Shown piece after piece: positions 32,949 to 45,710 of a DNA stretch of 64,000 nt (the stretch's first letter is position 1; every line of letters starts with the position of its first letter). The notes under the pieces were generated by a model. It saw nothing but the letters and a program-made list of their open reading frames with translations, made no database searches and had not been told where the DNA came from. Position numbers and translations under genes: made by a program. The stretch covers positions 75,415,499-75,479,498 of the forward strand of contig JAAALK010000288.1 of NCBI GenBank assembly GCA_019279435.1, in the 5' to 3' direction. This stretch comes from Zizania palustris. Taxonomy: Eukaryota; Streptophyta; Magnoliopsida; Poales; Poaceae.

Positions 32949-34094
32949 ATCTCCCCCTTGATGAGTGCATTGACAACTAAATTCAAGTGTAAGAAAAAAT
33001 TGAAAAATTTTGGCACACAAGTGACCATTAAATCAGAAAAGAGCCAAATCATATCACTTGACTAATGAATTTCAATTGACTTGAGTCATTAAAAACCATT
33101 TTGCAAAAATTCCTCTTTTTGGCAGAAAAAATTTTCTCCCCTTTTTAGTTTCATCACTTGTTCTCCCCCTTAGGTAGGCAAACCAGGCATTTTTCTCCCC
33201 CTTTGGCATTGCAAGAATCAAGGAGCAAGAAACGATGCAAGGCTTCGAGATGATGAAGAGTGTGAACACATATGGTGCAAAAATATGCCAAATTATAGTG
33301 TCAGGCTCAGATGCTCAGCTCAAGATAATATATTCCAAGTTCAATGTTTAATGCATGAGCTTTTCAAATTATTGATAAAATAAAAACATCACCACTTAGA
33401 CTAGTCATCTAGACATGTGAAAGCGAGAATTGCAAAAGCTAAACAATTTCCACACAGGAAAGCAAGTCCAATTGCCATGGTGCATTTAGCAAGCTGGATT
33501 AGCAATTGATTCAGACTTTTGCAATTATTTTGATTTTGCCAGGGGTTATTTGCTCGTCTACCTTATGATTTCCAACCAAGCCAAGTCTAGGCCAAGAAAG
33601 ACCATCAGAAGCTTAAGACAGTGATTTTGGTAGACACTAAGTTATCCCAATTCATACCAAAGTGCATTGGTAAGCAATCTAGAATAAAGAAGTGCGACAA
33701 GCAAACCCGCCTAGATCTTTTCATTTTTAACAAATAAATCATGGGTATTTGATTTTTGTCGTATAACGTTTGTTGTATGATTCCATGAGAAGCAATATTA
33801 ATTGCAAGCTACAAATTTGCATCCATAATAAAGGATTCTATCTACCATGCAGATAAAAGATAGCTAAAGCAATTATGTACTACACATGCTAAACACAAGA
33901 CTAAGCAGTGATCGAGTTTGGAATTTTGTAAATCAAAATCATGCTCATTTTGATGTTAGATATATTAAACAGAGCTGAGACATCATGATAATGACAATCA
34001 TGTGAAGGCATATAAAAGCAACAAAATGTCTTAACACATCATCATAAGGAAGCCACTACAACACATATAAAACATGCTCCCCTCACAAAATGTC
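32949..34094 (-). other. Copia-4 3' noncoding region with PPT-like motifs
   Basis: There is no supported gene. Minus-strand purine motifs lie at 32950 (next to the LTR, AAGGGGGAGAT), near 33136, 33169 and 33195. The rest is AT-rich and colinear with the same region of Copia-5, including the segment around 33540-33700 (GTTATTTGC, AAGCTTAAGACA). Confidence 0.7.
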
Positions 34095-37000
34095 GAAAGG
34101 ATGACAAATACACAGTTCCCCACGCAATACCCAAATCGGGAGGCATCAAGTAATTTGGTAAAGATGTCGGCAAGCTGGTTCTGGGTATCAACATACTAAA
34201 GCTCAATATACCCCTTCTCATTGTGATCTCTAAGAAAATGGTATCTCACATCAATGTGTTTGGTTCTAGAATGCTGAATCGGGTTGTTTGCAATGCAAAT
34301 AGCACTAGTTTTGTCACAAAATAGTGGAACACCCTTATAATCTAACCCAAAATCCCGCAAAATCTGTGAGCAACAGCTAGCATCAGGAACTGTTTACGGG
34401 AAGACCAGCAAACAAGAGAAGTACCCAGAAAATGACAAGTACCAGAGGTACTCTTCCTATCAATTCTACATACAGCAAAATCCGCATTTGAATAACCACG
34501 AAGACACAAAGAGGAAGATGCAGAATACCAGATGCTAAATTCAAGGGTATGCTTGAGATACCTGAGAATGAGCTTTACCACTTGGCCGTGCGAAGCACGT
34601 GGCGAAGCCTGAAAATGAGCGCACAGACACACTGCGAAGTGTATGTCCGGCCTCATAGCAGTCAAGTCGAGGAGGGAGCCGATCATGCTTCGGAACTCCT
34701 TCTGATCTACGGCTTCTCCATCCTCGTCAAGATCCAATGCTACAGATGTAGCCATTGGAGTGGAGAGTGGCTTCGCATTAGTCATGTCGAACTTCTTGAG
34801 CAGGTCCTTAGTGTACTTCGTCTGGTGGATGAAGGTACCTTGTTTGCTTTGCTTGATTTGCAAACCAAGGAAAAATGTGAGTTCGCTCATCATGGACATT
34901 TCGAACTCCCTGCTCATGGCATCTGCAAACTCGGCAACCAAAGCATGAGAAGAACCACCAAAGATGATATCGTCAACGTAAATCTGAACTAGAAGGAAAT
35001 CTCTGCCATGCTTGAGAGTGAACAGGGTTTATCGACATATATAATCAAATACCCGCGCTAAGCAGAAAAGACTTAAGTCTGTCATAGCAAGCCCGAGGAG
35101 CCTGCTTCAGTCCATAAAGAGCCTTATGAAGTTTAAGGACTTTATGTATATATTTGGGGTTTTCAAAACCAGTGGTTGTTTTACATAAACATCTTCGCCT
35201 ATGAAGCCATTAAGAAAAGCACTTTTAACATCCATTTGATAAAGTTTGAAACCTCGAGATGCAGCAAATGCAAGTAAGATCCTAATGGCTTCGAGACGAG
35301 AAACATGCGCAAAAGTTTTAGTAAAATCAATCCCTTCTAATTGAGAATAACCCTGAGCCACAAGTATAGCTTTGTTTCTAACTACAGACCCATCCTCCCC
35401 TTGTTTGTTTTTGAAAATCCATTTTGTTCCAATAAATGAACATTAGGTGGAGGATCTACAAGGGTCCAGACTTGGTTTCTCTCAAAATTTTCAAGTTCCT
35501 CATGCATGGCATTGATCCAACTAGAATCAGAAAGTGCATGACTCACATCTAAGGTCTCAAAAGAAGCAACAAAAGCAGAATCAATGAAATGAGCATGAGA
35601 ACGTGTTACCCTTTGATCAAGCTCACCAATGATCTGCTCGGGAGGGTGCATCCTTTGAATGTGATGAGGAGCCTCGCGGCAGGATGCAGTCTCCCCATCA
35701 ACTTTTGCTGGTGAATGGTTGAAGATGACTGATATCTAGGTTGTAGCATCAGGGCCTCTTGCCGAAGTGATTGAAGCTGGGTTGGCTTCAGGGGTCGATG
35801 TCGAGGGTAGTATGGGTTCATCCTCAAAATCTCTGGGATCTTCATCTTCAAAGATGGTCTACTCCACATCGTGTTCATTGGCCTGTTCAAAAGAAGAGCT
35901 AACACAGGGGGTTGATTCATCAAAAGTCACATCACATGACTCGATAACAGTGTTAGTTTCCAAATTGAAAACACGATAAGAATGACCGTGAGTAGTGTAA
36001 CCTAAGAAAATCCCGTCAGAAGATCACGACTCAAATTTGTCCAAATTTCCACATTTTATGATAAAACATCGACAGCCAAAACTCGAAGATGAGTAACTTT
36101 GGGTTGTCTTCCAAAACACAGCTCATAAGAAGTCAAGTTCAAAATTGAGCGCAAGAAAATTCAGTTTGATATGTAGCAAGCAGTATTCATGGCCTCAGCC
36201 TAGAATTTTCTAGGAGTCCTGTGCTGATCGAGCATCGTCCTAGCCATCTCAACCAAGGTGTGGTTCTTTCTCTCAACAACACCATTTTGTTGAGGAACCC
36301 GTGGAGCAGAGAATTGATGTTCTATGTCATGCTCCATGCAAAAGTCAACAAAGAGACTGTTCTTGAACTCAGTGCCATTATCACTTCGATTGAATTTTAA
36401 TGCACCAGGGAGTTCAGTAAAAAGTCTCAAAGCCAAGCTCCAAAAGTGTGAAAACACTTCATCCTTGCTGGCTAAAAAGAATACCCAAGAGTAGTGAGAG
36501 AAATCATTGACAATGACTAACACATACCACTTGCCGCCTAAAGAACTAACTCGAGAAGGACCTAGAGTATCCATATGGAGAATTTCTCCGAGTTGTTCAG
36601 TCATCACCATGGTGACTGGCGAGTGCGAAGCGGCAATCATTTTTCCATGTCGACAGGGAGCGCAAACTAAATTCTTCTCAAATTTGAGCTTGGGCAATCC
36701 TCGGATCAGACCTAGAGCACTCAGACGAGTGAGCAACTCAAAGCTCATATGCCCTAGTCTCCTATGCCACTTCCAAAGCTCAGAGGACGAATGTGCAACT
36801 AGGCAGTGAGAAGAACTAGGTGACTTAGAAAAATCAGCTCCAAAAACTCTCCCAACTCTAAAGATCTTACAGACCACAGCGCCATCAGAATTGAGTACTT
36901 ATAAAGTATTGCGATGAAATCGCACTTCGAAACCCTCATCAAGCACTTGAAATACAAAAAGCAAATTGTATCCCAAGTTTTCAACCAAAGCAACATCTTT

Positions 37001-37186
37001 GAGAGTGAAATTCGAGTTGATTCTTACCACACCTTTACCTTTCACTCTACTTCTTCGGTTGTTGCAGAAGGTAATTTTCTCCTTTTGCTTGGTTGTGGTG
37101 AGGCTGGAGAACCATGTTGTATTCCCGGTCATATGGCGTGAACAACCGGAGTCCATGATCCACGTGCGCTCCAAGCCTCGATCCAA
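34095..37186 (-). pseudogene. Copia-4 pol (protease, integrase, RT, RNase H)
   Basis: Minus-strand order: protease with an intact WIMDSGCSRHMTG (about 37145); GAG-pre-integrase and zinc motif (WKWHRRLGHMSFELL...CAPCRHGK, about 36650-36780); the integrase core (HMDTLGPSR, RSDNGTEF, and the Glu of VVERKN, 36240-36580); RT ([17 protein letters not shown] about 35225, [11 protein letters not shown] about 34970, FEMSMMSELTFFLGLQIK about 34880); and RNase H ([20 protein letters not shown], about 34440), ending near 34095 in LADIFTK-like sequence. Many stops and frameshifts (for example near 35390, 35640, 36190 and 36890) disable it. It once encoded all enzymes for reverse transcription and integration. 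Confidence 0.9.
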
Positions 37187-37189
37187 TGC

Positions 37190-39642
37190 CTACACATAAT
37201 GAGAGAACCTCGATCGCTCAGTGCTGGGGTGAGTAAAAACATGACGAGGCATCCAGCACTGAGTGATACGAGCAGTAGGCATAGTAAAAATAGATTTCTA
37301 CACACAAGTAACATGGAATGATGCAAAGTGCGAGTTCTATCTATATGATGCAATCCAGATGTATGACGAGGTATCCCATCCTGTCGATGCACAAAGCCAC
37401 TAACATGTGGTCTAGCACCATATGGAATATGGTGAAAACCACGAGAGGCAAAGTCTCTCTGAGAGGATCTGGGAGCCTCAAAAATAGGATGTGAGTAAAA
37501 CTCAGACTCATGCATACCTAGAGAAGAGTAATGCATGTCCTGGAATCTCAACGTCTAAGATCGTCGCTCATCCTTGATGCGACGATAGCAAAACCCAACC
37601 AAATGACCCATCTGCTGATAGTAAGAACAATGAAACACTCTCCTAGGGGCACTCTCATGGGTCAAAGGAGCAATCCTTACTAGCTCCTTGGGTTTATGCT
37701 GAGGGTTTTTCTTGAGTGGAGGAGGTAGCTTTTTCTTGTGAGGCTGGGTAGGTTTCTTGGCTTTCTGTGGAGTGTTTAACTGGGCTCTTTCTTTCTCTAA
37801 GGTAGTGTGTGAGGAAAAAACAGTTTTGTTCTCAATGTCTGAAGGAATCCTCTCAAAACCCAATCCCAGAGCTAACCCTGCCCTGTCAGCACACATCTTG
37901 GTCTTGGCCAAGAGCAATCAATCCTGTCCTTTCCCTCAGTGCATTTTTAACCACATAAAGAAGGTATTCATTTTAGTCATAAGGTTTTTAGCTTGCCCTC
38001 TAACAAAACAAAGTTGATCCTTAAAGGTGATGCAGGTGGGAGAAGCAGGCTGCACATCCTTAGAACACCAATCACTCTCCAATCTAGCCTCTAACTCCCT
38101 AACATGCTTGTCTCTTAAATTAATGCTACCAATCAATAATGGACAATTTGAACAAGCATCAGAAGAAATAGGTCTAGACTCCAACACCAAAAGTTACTTC
38201 TGTGTAGTCTCAAGCTCATCAATAGTTTGAGCATGCATAGAATGCAACTGAGCAAGCTCACCCATGACAACAGTGCAAGATTCACATTTAGCATCATCAA
38301 TCTTAGACTTAAGCATGACATAATCAGTAGAAACAGATTCTAGCCTAAGTCTAAGGTCTTTTCTATCTCTAGCAGCTTGAACAAGTAATCTATCATGACC
38401 AAGAACTACTTCATTCAGTTCATCTACCTTAATTGAGAGCGGGTCATAGGATACAGGTACCTCAGATGAGTCAAGCTCATCGCCACTGTGACTGTTGTCG
38501 GCCATGAAGCAAAGGACGATGAAATCCCTTGCTTTCTTCTCCTTCTTCTTCTCCTTTTTTAGGGATTCTTCCTCCTCATCACAGCTCGACTCCTCAGTTG
38601 AGGAAGTATCGATGTCGCTGAGTGCAGCAACAAATGCTCTGGAAGCAGCCTTGGCTACCCTCTTAGTCACCTTGCCATGCTTACCCTTCACAAAGGGTTT
38701 CCTCTCCTTCTTGTGGTGTTTAGGGCGCTCACTCTCATATCTCCTTTTGAGCTTAGGACAATTTTACTTGATGTGAGAAGTGTCACCATACTCAAAACAA
38801 CCACTAAAGCCACTTCTCATCTGATCCCATCTCTCATTGTGAAACCGGGTGAACCTTCTAGCAATGAGAGCAAGCTCTTCATCATCCAGAATATCCACCT
38901 GCTCCTTAGTGATAGAGACTAGGGAAGACAAAGCAAAACCACCAGCAAGAACACAAGTACCAAATGTGCTTGGTTCTGTAGTGGTGCCATGGCTAGAGCC
39001 AGAAACTAGTGCCAATGGTTGTGGCAAGGAGTTTCTGTACACTGCAAGAGATGCCTTGGCAATCTCTGTGGACTTCAGCTTGCTGAAGAGCTCAACACAG
39101 GTCAATGTGTCATAACCTACGGACTCCTCAATGCTGGATATCTTCACTTCCCATATGCTATGATCAAGAGCATAAAGAAGCTTGATAGCCCTATCATGGT
39201 CATTGTAAGTAAGCGTCCCGTTGGACCGCAAGTTACTCACTATTGCGTCAAAGCGAGAAAACATGACATCTATAGATTCACCAGGCGCTTGCACAAACAG
39301 CTGATAATGTTGATTGTATGTGCTTTGGTGCCTAGCCTTAATATGTGTAGAGCCCTCATGAAAAATAGTGAGTGTAGTCCAAATCTCCCTAGCTATCCTT
39401 AGGAGTTGAACCCTATCAAACTCACTCCTACTCAAACCAATGAACAATATGTTTCTAGCTTTGGAGATAGAATTATACGGATCCTTTTTTGTTTGAGAGG
39501 TGCAGGTTTCGAGAATGGAGTATTGTGAGTCCACAATCTCCCAAATTGCATTTTCTTGGCTTAGCAAGTAAGCCTCCATGCGCACCTTCTAGTATGCAAA
39601 ATCATTCTCATCGAACAGAGGTATTTTACTAACTCTGTCCAT
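37190..39642 (-). pseudogene. Copia-4 gag, broken
   Basis: The frame starts at ATG 39642 (MDRVSKIPLFDEN); a TAG near 39593 replaces an expected Trp codon. The capsid-like region (MEAYLLSQENAIWEIVDS, ARNILFIGLSRSEFDRV, TYNQHYQLFVQAPGESIDVMFSRF, ELFSKLKSTEIAK) covers 39570-38990. A zinc-knuckle remnant CFEYGDTSHIK lies near 38770-38810, with Tyr in place of one Cys. Then follow a Ser/Glu/Lys-rich and coiled-coil region (38690-37940) and a second knuckle remnant (CSYYQQMGHLVGFC, about 37590-37640). The layout is that of Copia-5 gag. Stops near 38764, 38194, 37936 and 37555 inactivate it. Confidence 0.88.
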
Positions 39643-39690
39643 GTCACCAACAAATCACAAAACTGGTTAAGGTCAACTGGTGATCTTAAC

Positions 39691-39704
39691 CCGCTCTAAT
39701 ACCA
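39691..39704 (-). other. Primer binding site of Copia-4
   Basis: On the minus strand TGGTATTAGAGCGG lies 2 bp after the 5' LTR end. It is an initiator-tRNA-Met type PBS with one C-to-T change from TGGTATCAGAGC. Confidence 0.8.
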
Positions 39705-39706
39705 AT

Positions 39707-40714
39707 TGTTAGACCGAAAGTGGCGACCAGAGGGGGGTGAATGGGAGATTTTCAAAATTTAGACTAAAATAGCCTTCTGTTTTAAAACAGTCTCCTATGG
39801 AACAAGCTTCGAACACACCCTTCGAAGGTCTGGTTCGGAGGTATTTTGCAGCTCCGAAACCAGGCTTCCCGATGAGCAAAAGTTCGAAGTCAAGAAGACC
39901 TCGCTCACACCCATAAAACCACAACCACAACTCTGCTGAGATAGTGCAGGCTCCGCACACTAGGTTCCTTTGAGCAGGCTTCGCACTTCACCCTTTGCAT
40001 GAGTTGGTTTCCCTCTGTGGACTTTGAAAAGATACTCCACACTAGCAACAGGTGCTAGGCTTCATATTTCGAAGGTCTAAAAAGCAAACAAAACTGATTT
40101 TGCTAAGGGAAGACGGCAGACTTCTAACACACTCTACTCAGTGCTTCGCTAGTAATAGAGAGGGGTTGCCTCAGTTTACACAGAGCGAACACACATTGAA
40201 AAACACACACTTCGCACGCACAGGTCACTCAAACACTTCTTTAGAAAAGAACTAGTGCAAAAATGTTTTTGAACAGAAAGAAGTTGAGCACAGAGGATTC
40301 AAGGCATGCAGTGCAAAACAGGGATACAAGTTCAAGCAGTAAATGAAGAACAAAATCAAAGTTTCATTGCATGAACAGTGAACACAAAATGAACTCACAG
40401 GACATAATACATGAATGTGGCGGCTAGCACAGGAGTTCTAAAATGGCTGCTCAAAGTGTTACAGGGACCTAGCCACCCTTCACTATTTATAGGCACTATT
40501 CAGCCATATGAATAGACTACTTTACCCCTAGGGTTTACACTATTTTTGTCTTAGCTAGACAAGGGGGTACAGATGGTAGTCTACTTTATTTGGTGGCTTC
40601 TTTTGTTAGCTTCACAGAGGAGACAGCATCAGCTTTTGCAGAGCAGATCGAATCCACAAGGAAAATCCTGTCAATCACTCATCACAGACTCCGAAACCAA
40701 CCCTTGGTTTCCCA
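39707..40714 (-). repeat. 5' LTR of Copia-4, with a 1-kb internal deletion
   Basis: 1008 bp against 2011 bp in the 3' LTR. The junction lies at about 40648 (GCAGAGCAGA|TCGAATCC). The matching points in the 3' LTR are near 31877 and 32880. The TATA box is kept at 40483-40491 (minus). Since both LTRs are copied from one template at insertion, the deletion came later. Confidence 0.92.
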
Positions 40715-42319
40715 AAAGTGTTAAACACAAACGCTCCACAAACACATACCTCGTCTCGGCGTCCAGCAAGCGGCGGCTCAAGAATGTGATGATGTACTCT
40801 TTCCCCTCCACCTCTTGAGTTAGCACGGCTCCTATCACGCAATCTTGTATAACGATGTACAACCGAAATGGAATCCCGGCTTTTGGCACTCTTACTACGG
40901 GCGGTGATGTCAAGCACTCTTTAATCTTCTCAAAGGTTCTTTGCTGACCTGCCCCCCAAATGAACTCGGCCTCATTCTTTAGTCAGAGTATGGGGACAAA
41001 AGCATCGATCTTGGCAGAAAAGTTAGATATAAAGTGACGCAAATAATTTATCTTGCCTAGCCACTTTTGCACATCTCACTTGCATGTGGCGCTTCAAAGT
41101 TTATAATCTTTTCAAGCCTCTTAGGATCAATCTCAATACATATTTCATGAATCATGAATCCTAAGAACTTGTCTGCCGACACGCCAAAAGCACATTTGAG
41201 CGGGTTCATTTTTAAGCCATACTGACGCATTCTATCAAAAGCGGCCCTCAAATCGGCTAGATGGTTTCCCATAGCATCCGATTTAACTACAACGTCATCT
41301 ATGTAGACTTCTAGCATAACTCCTAGCAAGTCGTGAAAGATCAATTTCATAGCACGTTGATACATAGCACCAGCATTCTTTAAACCAAAAGTCATAACAA
41401 CCCACTCAAACAAGCCGACAAAACTAGGGCATCGAAAGGTTGTCTTATAGACGTCCTCTTTGGCCATAAAAATTTGATTATAACCAGCATTGCCAGCAAG
41501 AAAACTTAGTACCTTGTGTCCTGAAGCATCATTGATCAACATGTCGGCTATTGGCATGTGATATTCATCTTTCGCGGTGGCCTTGTTCAGATCCCTGAAA
41601 TCAATACAAACCTGTATTTTTTTCGCTCCCCTTCTTCTCTACAGGCACGATATTAGCAACCCATTCAGCATACCTACATGGCCTAATAAATTCAGCCTTT
41701 TGCAGTCGTTCTATATCCTCTTTAACTCGGTCGTACACGGCCGAATTAAAGCGATGATGGGACTGTTTATAAGGCCTAAACCCGGGTTTAATAGGTAGCC
41801 GATGATCCATGAGCTCGCGGCTTAGTCCGGGAATTTCACTATATTCCCACGAGAAACAATCAACATACGACCGAAGCAACTTTATTACTTCGGCCTTTTC
41901 GCTGGCTCGTAGATTTTCGTTTACAAAAGTCGGCCTTCAAATGTTACCATTGCCTATATCGACCTCTTCTAAAGTATCGACCGATGCAAACCCCTGGCCC
42001 AATTTTTTCTACTTCGCTAAAATCTTCAATGGCTTCGTCAATACCGTATTTAGAAGATCGATATTACTCCATGCGAGAATTTAGGAAATCTTGATTATTC
42101 TTACTAGACATGAATACTAGTTTATAAATAGTCATGCTACACTAGCCAGCTTCACAAACATGGGTACAAAACATGCCCCGGACACGCTAACGAAGTCGTA
42201 ATCCGAGTGGTCTCTACCTGATAGACACTATACTTTATCATGGATGGCGTCGATAGATACATTGGCCAATGCTACTTGGGACGAAGTATCCGCTGGTACA
42301 ACCTCCACATCATCACCGT
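40715..42319 (-). pseudogene. Tat-B RT and first RNase H
   Basis: Reading from 42319 downward: the protease-RT linker (YDFVSVSG-like, about 42190), the RT start (LLRSYVDCFSWEYSEIPGLSREL about 41810-41880, FRPYKQSHHRFN, WVANIVPVEKK about 41640), a frameshift near 41615, then ADMLINDASGHKVLSFLAGNAGYNQI (41490-41555), FGLKNAGAMYQRAM and the catalytic YIDDVVVKS (about 41285-41312). The RNase H follows (RLYIVIQDCVIGAVLTQEVEGKEYIITFLSRRLLDAETRY, 40740-40865). The sequence runs into Copia-4 at 40714 and continues at 30937. Stops and frameshifts (41615, 41057, 40920) disable it. It is the same protein as the Tat-D RT start at 58853-59354, in the opposite orientation. Confidence 0.9.
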
Positions 42320-43624
42320 TGTTGATAGCAAAAAATGGCATTAATGGCCAAGATTGTCAAAATATCAATTTTGGTCATTTGGGCCAAAAATACACATGTC
42401 CGGGGTCAGGCCGAAGCCCTATGGGGCCAAAGGTCCATTGGGCTGTGGGCTCCGAAAACCTCCAGCCAGCCCACGGCCTTCGGCCAAGAAGCCTTTGGAG
42501 GCCCACGCCACAGAAGCTTCGGCCCGAGGAGCAGGCCTCGATGGGCCTGGCCGAAGCCCACTTCAGCAGAGATAGAGTTGGATGCAATTTTGGTTAAGTT
42601 TTTATTTCTATCCAAGCTGAAATTTAGCATATTAGATCTAAAGTTTGGCCCCTATAAATAGAGAGGCGAGGCCAGCTTAGAGAGCCCCCCAACACAAATC
42701 AAACACAAAGCCCTATCTTTGATCGCATTTACTTTACCTTTATTTTTCCTGTACCTCTTTGTGGGTTTGCCTGGAAGCCCTCCGTCGGCCACTTCGGAAT
42801 AGTGGTATCGCCTTTATTTTTCCTGTACCTCTTCGTGGGTTTGTGAAGTATTCGTTAATCTACGTAATAGATTGCTATCGCCTTATTACTTCGCCTGTGA
42901 AGTATCCGCTAATCTGTGTAATAGATTGCTACCTTCGCTACTAGTGCAACACTTAGCAGAATTCGGTCCTTAGGACGAATTGGTACTTCGAACCCTCTTT
43001 GTTGCAGGTCCCCATGTTCGGAGCTACTTCGTCGGAGGTGTCCGGAGCTGAGAGATTGGTTTCAGAGGTCGTCAGGACACCCTTCGGCGAGACTACAGGC
43101 TTCGACGACAGGCTTCGCCAGCAGACTTCGTCACGATAGGCTTCGTCACGCTCGTACTCCGCTCTGGATGAAGTTATGACCGTGCATGGTCCTCATGTCA
43201 TTATTCTGTATCTTGCCGTATCAGAGACATCATGCCAAACCCCGCTGTTCGGAGGTGATCGTCGTGTCTAGATCCGTTCGGAGTTCATCTTCGGCCGGAT
43301 CAGTCCGAACGCCAAAGGCACCCTTCGGTGGGATACTTCGCACCAGACGCCGAAGGTATACTTCGGTGACCCCTTCGCAAAAGACTTCGAAGCAGACAGG
43401 CTCCGACCGGTTTGCTGATTTTATTCTGTTTAATATATTTCTTTCGGCTAATTGGATTATTTTGTGTGATCTGATTGCCTGGCGACTCCATCCCCTTTAT
43501 CACGACTAAGAGTAGTCGGAACGCGACATCGGTGCTGCGTCACGCTTAGGCTTGTCCCTAAGTATCCGCACACTTTTGGATCGTCGAACTGACCTAAGTG
43601 TGGGGGCACGTTTCCATGTCAACA
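42320..43624 (+). repeat. 5' LTR of Tat-D
   Basis: 1305 bp from TGTTGATAGCAAAAAATGG to GTTTCCATGTCAACA. The TATA box TATAAATAG is at 42653-42661. It contains a single copy of the 55-bp unit that is tripled in Tat-H. It is rich in GAAG/CTTCGG words. Confidence 0.93.
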
Positions 43625-43631
43625 CACTTTT

Positions 43632-43649
43632 TGGTGACTCCGCTGGGGA
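43632..43649 (+). other. Primer binding site of Tat-D
   Basis: TGGTGACTCCGCTGGGGA lies 7 bp after the LTR and differs by one base from the site in Tat-H (TGGCGACTCC). It is the Tat/Ogre type of PBS. Confidence 0.7.
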
Positions 43650-43665
43650 AAGATACACCAACATG

Positions 43666-45710
43666 ATGAGTACGTCTACATCGGCCACCGGTACATCTAC
43701 ATAGACTACTACGTCTACACCGCTGATGGACACAATAGGAGGCGCGGATATCCACAACCGCAACATCTTAACACCCACACTCGAAGATATCCCCGCAAAA
43801 GACCGAGCAGAGATCGAGGCAAAGTTAAAGGCACTCCAAGACATGATGCTTGGAGGCTACGTTAAGACGCGTGCAGGCTTCATCAAGTGTGACATCATCA
43901 CCCCCGACCTCGCTCAGGTCCAGGTAACACCTGTATCACCTCGTTTATCTTCTTTAGAGATTGAGCAAAAAATAGCAGCATCAGTAGATCAAGCCGTTAG
44001 TGCTTCGCTAGCCAACTGTTTAGATTCGGCAGTCAGCTCCCAAGTAGAGACAACTCTTAGGAGGTTCGGCTTTACTGAGGCCGTACCCCCGGTTCCTCTT
44101 GCTATTGCACCTCCGGCAAACCACGCGTACGGTGGAACTAACGACAGCACTAGCACAACCATGTCTCCGGCCTCAACACTCATGGCCGAGACTAATCATT
44201 ACACTTACGGTCAAACTAGCACTGTGTACCATGCACCACCACCTGCGTCGGTACCCGCGCTGCCAACACCGCATGTGCAGGCACCCGGACACGAGCACAT
44301 CATGCAGATAGCACGCAGGGAAGAGGCCCATGGCTGACACGCCGATATCCCACAACGTGTCGTGCCCCCGCATGAGAGGCGCGCGCAGGCAACATGCCAA
44401 GATGACATAGAGGAGTGGGTCCGCGCACTATTTAGGGAGTGTGCCGGCTTCGTGCCCAAGGGACGGGTTAGGGTTTACCGTAAGCCATACCCCGACCATC
44501 TTGATACAATACCCTACCACCGCGGCTATAGAATCCCTGAATTCACTAAGTTCGATGGCGAGGGTAGCAAAACCACACTAGAGCATGTTAGTCAATTTTT
44601 GGCACAATGCGGAGAAGTTAGCGGGATAGACGCTCTAAAAGTAAGACTATTTTCTCTCTCGCTATCCGGCACCACTTTCACTTGGTTTTTGGCGCTCCCG
44701 CCGAACTCCGTTCAGACGTGGGATGATTTAGAGCGGAAATTTCATGATTACTTTTACACGGGTGAGACGGAACTTAGGCTTTCACACTTGACATCGGTAA
44801 GACAGAAATCTAACGAGAACGCCTCTGAATACATCAAGCGTTTTAGGGATACTAGGAATCGATGTTTTAGCCTTAATATTTCAGAAAGGGACTTGGAAGA
44901 GCTAGCTTTTAATGCGTTGTGTTCCGAGATCAAAGAAAGGTTAGACAACAAGAACTTTTTAGAAGTTAGCCAAGTTTTACAACAGGCTCTGGTCCAAGAA
45001 GGCCGAACCAAAGATAAGAAGTTTATTAAGACATTTAACAAGCCTAGGGCCGAAATCTACATCATGGAATGCTCTGATGAGGAGGAATCAGAAGAGGAGG
45101 ATTTGGCCGACATGTACACGGACGAATGGGTTTGGAACGCAAAGAATAAACCTGTCACTTGCTCTGAATTACGGCCATCTCCCACAAAGAATCGACCTAG
45201 TGAGGTCAAGTACTCATTTGATATAACCAAGTGTGATAAAATATTTGATTTCTCTTAAAAAGTCAGGTTCTCAGGTTGCCTAAGGGTCAGGTCATTCCAT
45301 CCACCGATGAGTTAAAGAAGCATCCGTACTATAAGTGGCATGATTCACATTCACATAATACTAATGACTGCAATGTTTTCGATGGCAGATCCAATCGGCC
45401 ATAGAACAAGGACGATTGAAGATAGACCATAATCTGAAGATGAAGCTAGATAAAGATCCTTTTCCCGTCAATGCCGTCGACCTCGGCGAGAAGAAGGTGT
45501 TGATTCGGCCAGAACAAGCCGAGTCGGCTAAGGGGAAGGATGTAGTTGTTGGAGAGCCACGTACTCGCACGCTCATACCAAAGAACCCCGAGGTAGGAGT
45601 GTGGAAACAGAACATTAACACCCCTTCGGCTAAGGCTCACAAGAGGCCGAAGGTAACATACAACATGTTGTTTGACAAGCATCGAAGAAGGGACAGGGAA
45701 GCAGGCCCCC
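43666..45710 (+). pseudogene. Tat-D gag, broken by stops and by Copia-5
   Basis: It starts at ATG 43666 (MSTSTSATGTST; another ATG at 43663). After a stop near 43709 the frame reads EIEAKLKALQDMMLGGYVKTRAGF, then SSLEIEQKIAASVDQAVSASLAN. The Retrotrans_gag domain follows (RIPEFTKFDGEG about 44530, DALKVRLFSLSLSGTTFTWF about 44630-44690, YIKRFRDTRNRCFSLNISERDL about 44830-44890), then acidic DEEESEEED (about 45075). A TGA at 44335-44337 and a one-base loss before 45258 break it; the remaining frame (45416-45710) reads DPFPVNAVDLGEKKVLIRPEQ and NPEVGVWKQN. The Cys/His motif near 45320-45380 has Tyr for its first Cys. Copia-5 splits the frame at the codons for GP. Confidence 0.9.

Larger units (their letters stand above)
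30938..40714 (-). mobile_element. Copia-4: complete but old Sirevirus-type element
   Basis: The minus-strand element is 9777 bp, with 3' LTR 30938-32948, 5' LTR 39707-40714, PBS, gag and pol. A perfect 5-bp target duplication AAAGT flanks it (30933-30937 and 40715-40719). Joining the flanks restores the Tat-B reading frame between RLCLTL and the following RNase H part. The LTRs differ by about 10% over some 340 bp counted by hand, so it is much older than Copia-5. The ends (TGTTGGACCGAAAGTGGC) are related to, but distinct from, those of Copia-2, -3 and -5. Confidence 0.94.
27494..42319 (-). mobile_element. Tat-B: 3' part of a Tat-lineage Gypsy element, interrupted
   Basis: The minus-strand element has its 3' LTR at 27494-28597, a PPT, integrase, a second RNase H, the Copia-4 insert (30938-40714), then RNase H and RT up to 42319, where Tat-D inserted. 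Tat-lineage features are the extra archaeal-type RNase H between the first RNase H and integrase, and the LTR shared with Tat-H and Tat-D. The 5' part lies beyond Tat-D, outside the window. Left flank CTTTA (27489-27493). It must be older than Copia-4, whose own LTRs differ by about 10%. Confidence 0.9.
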
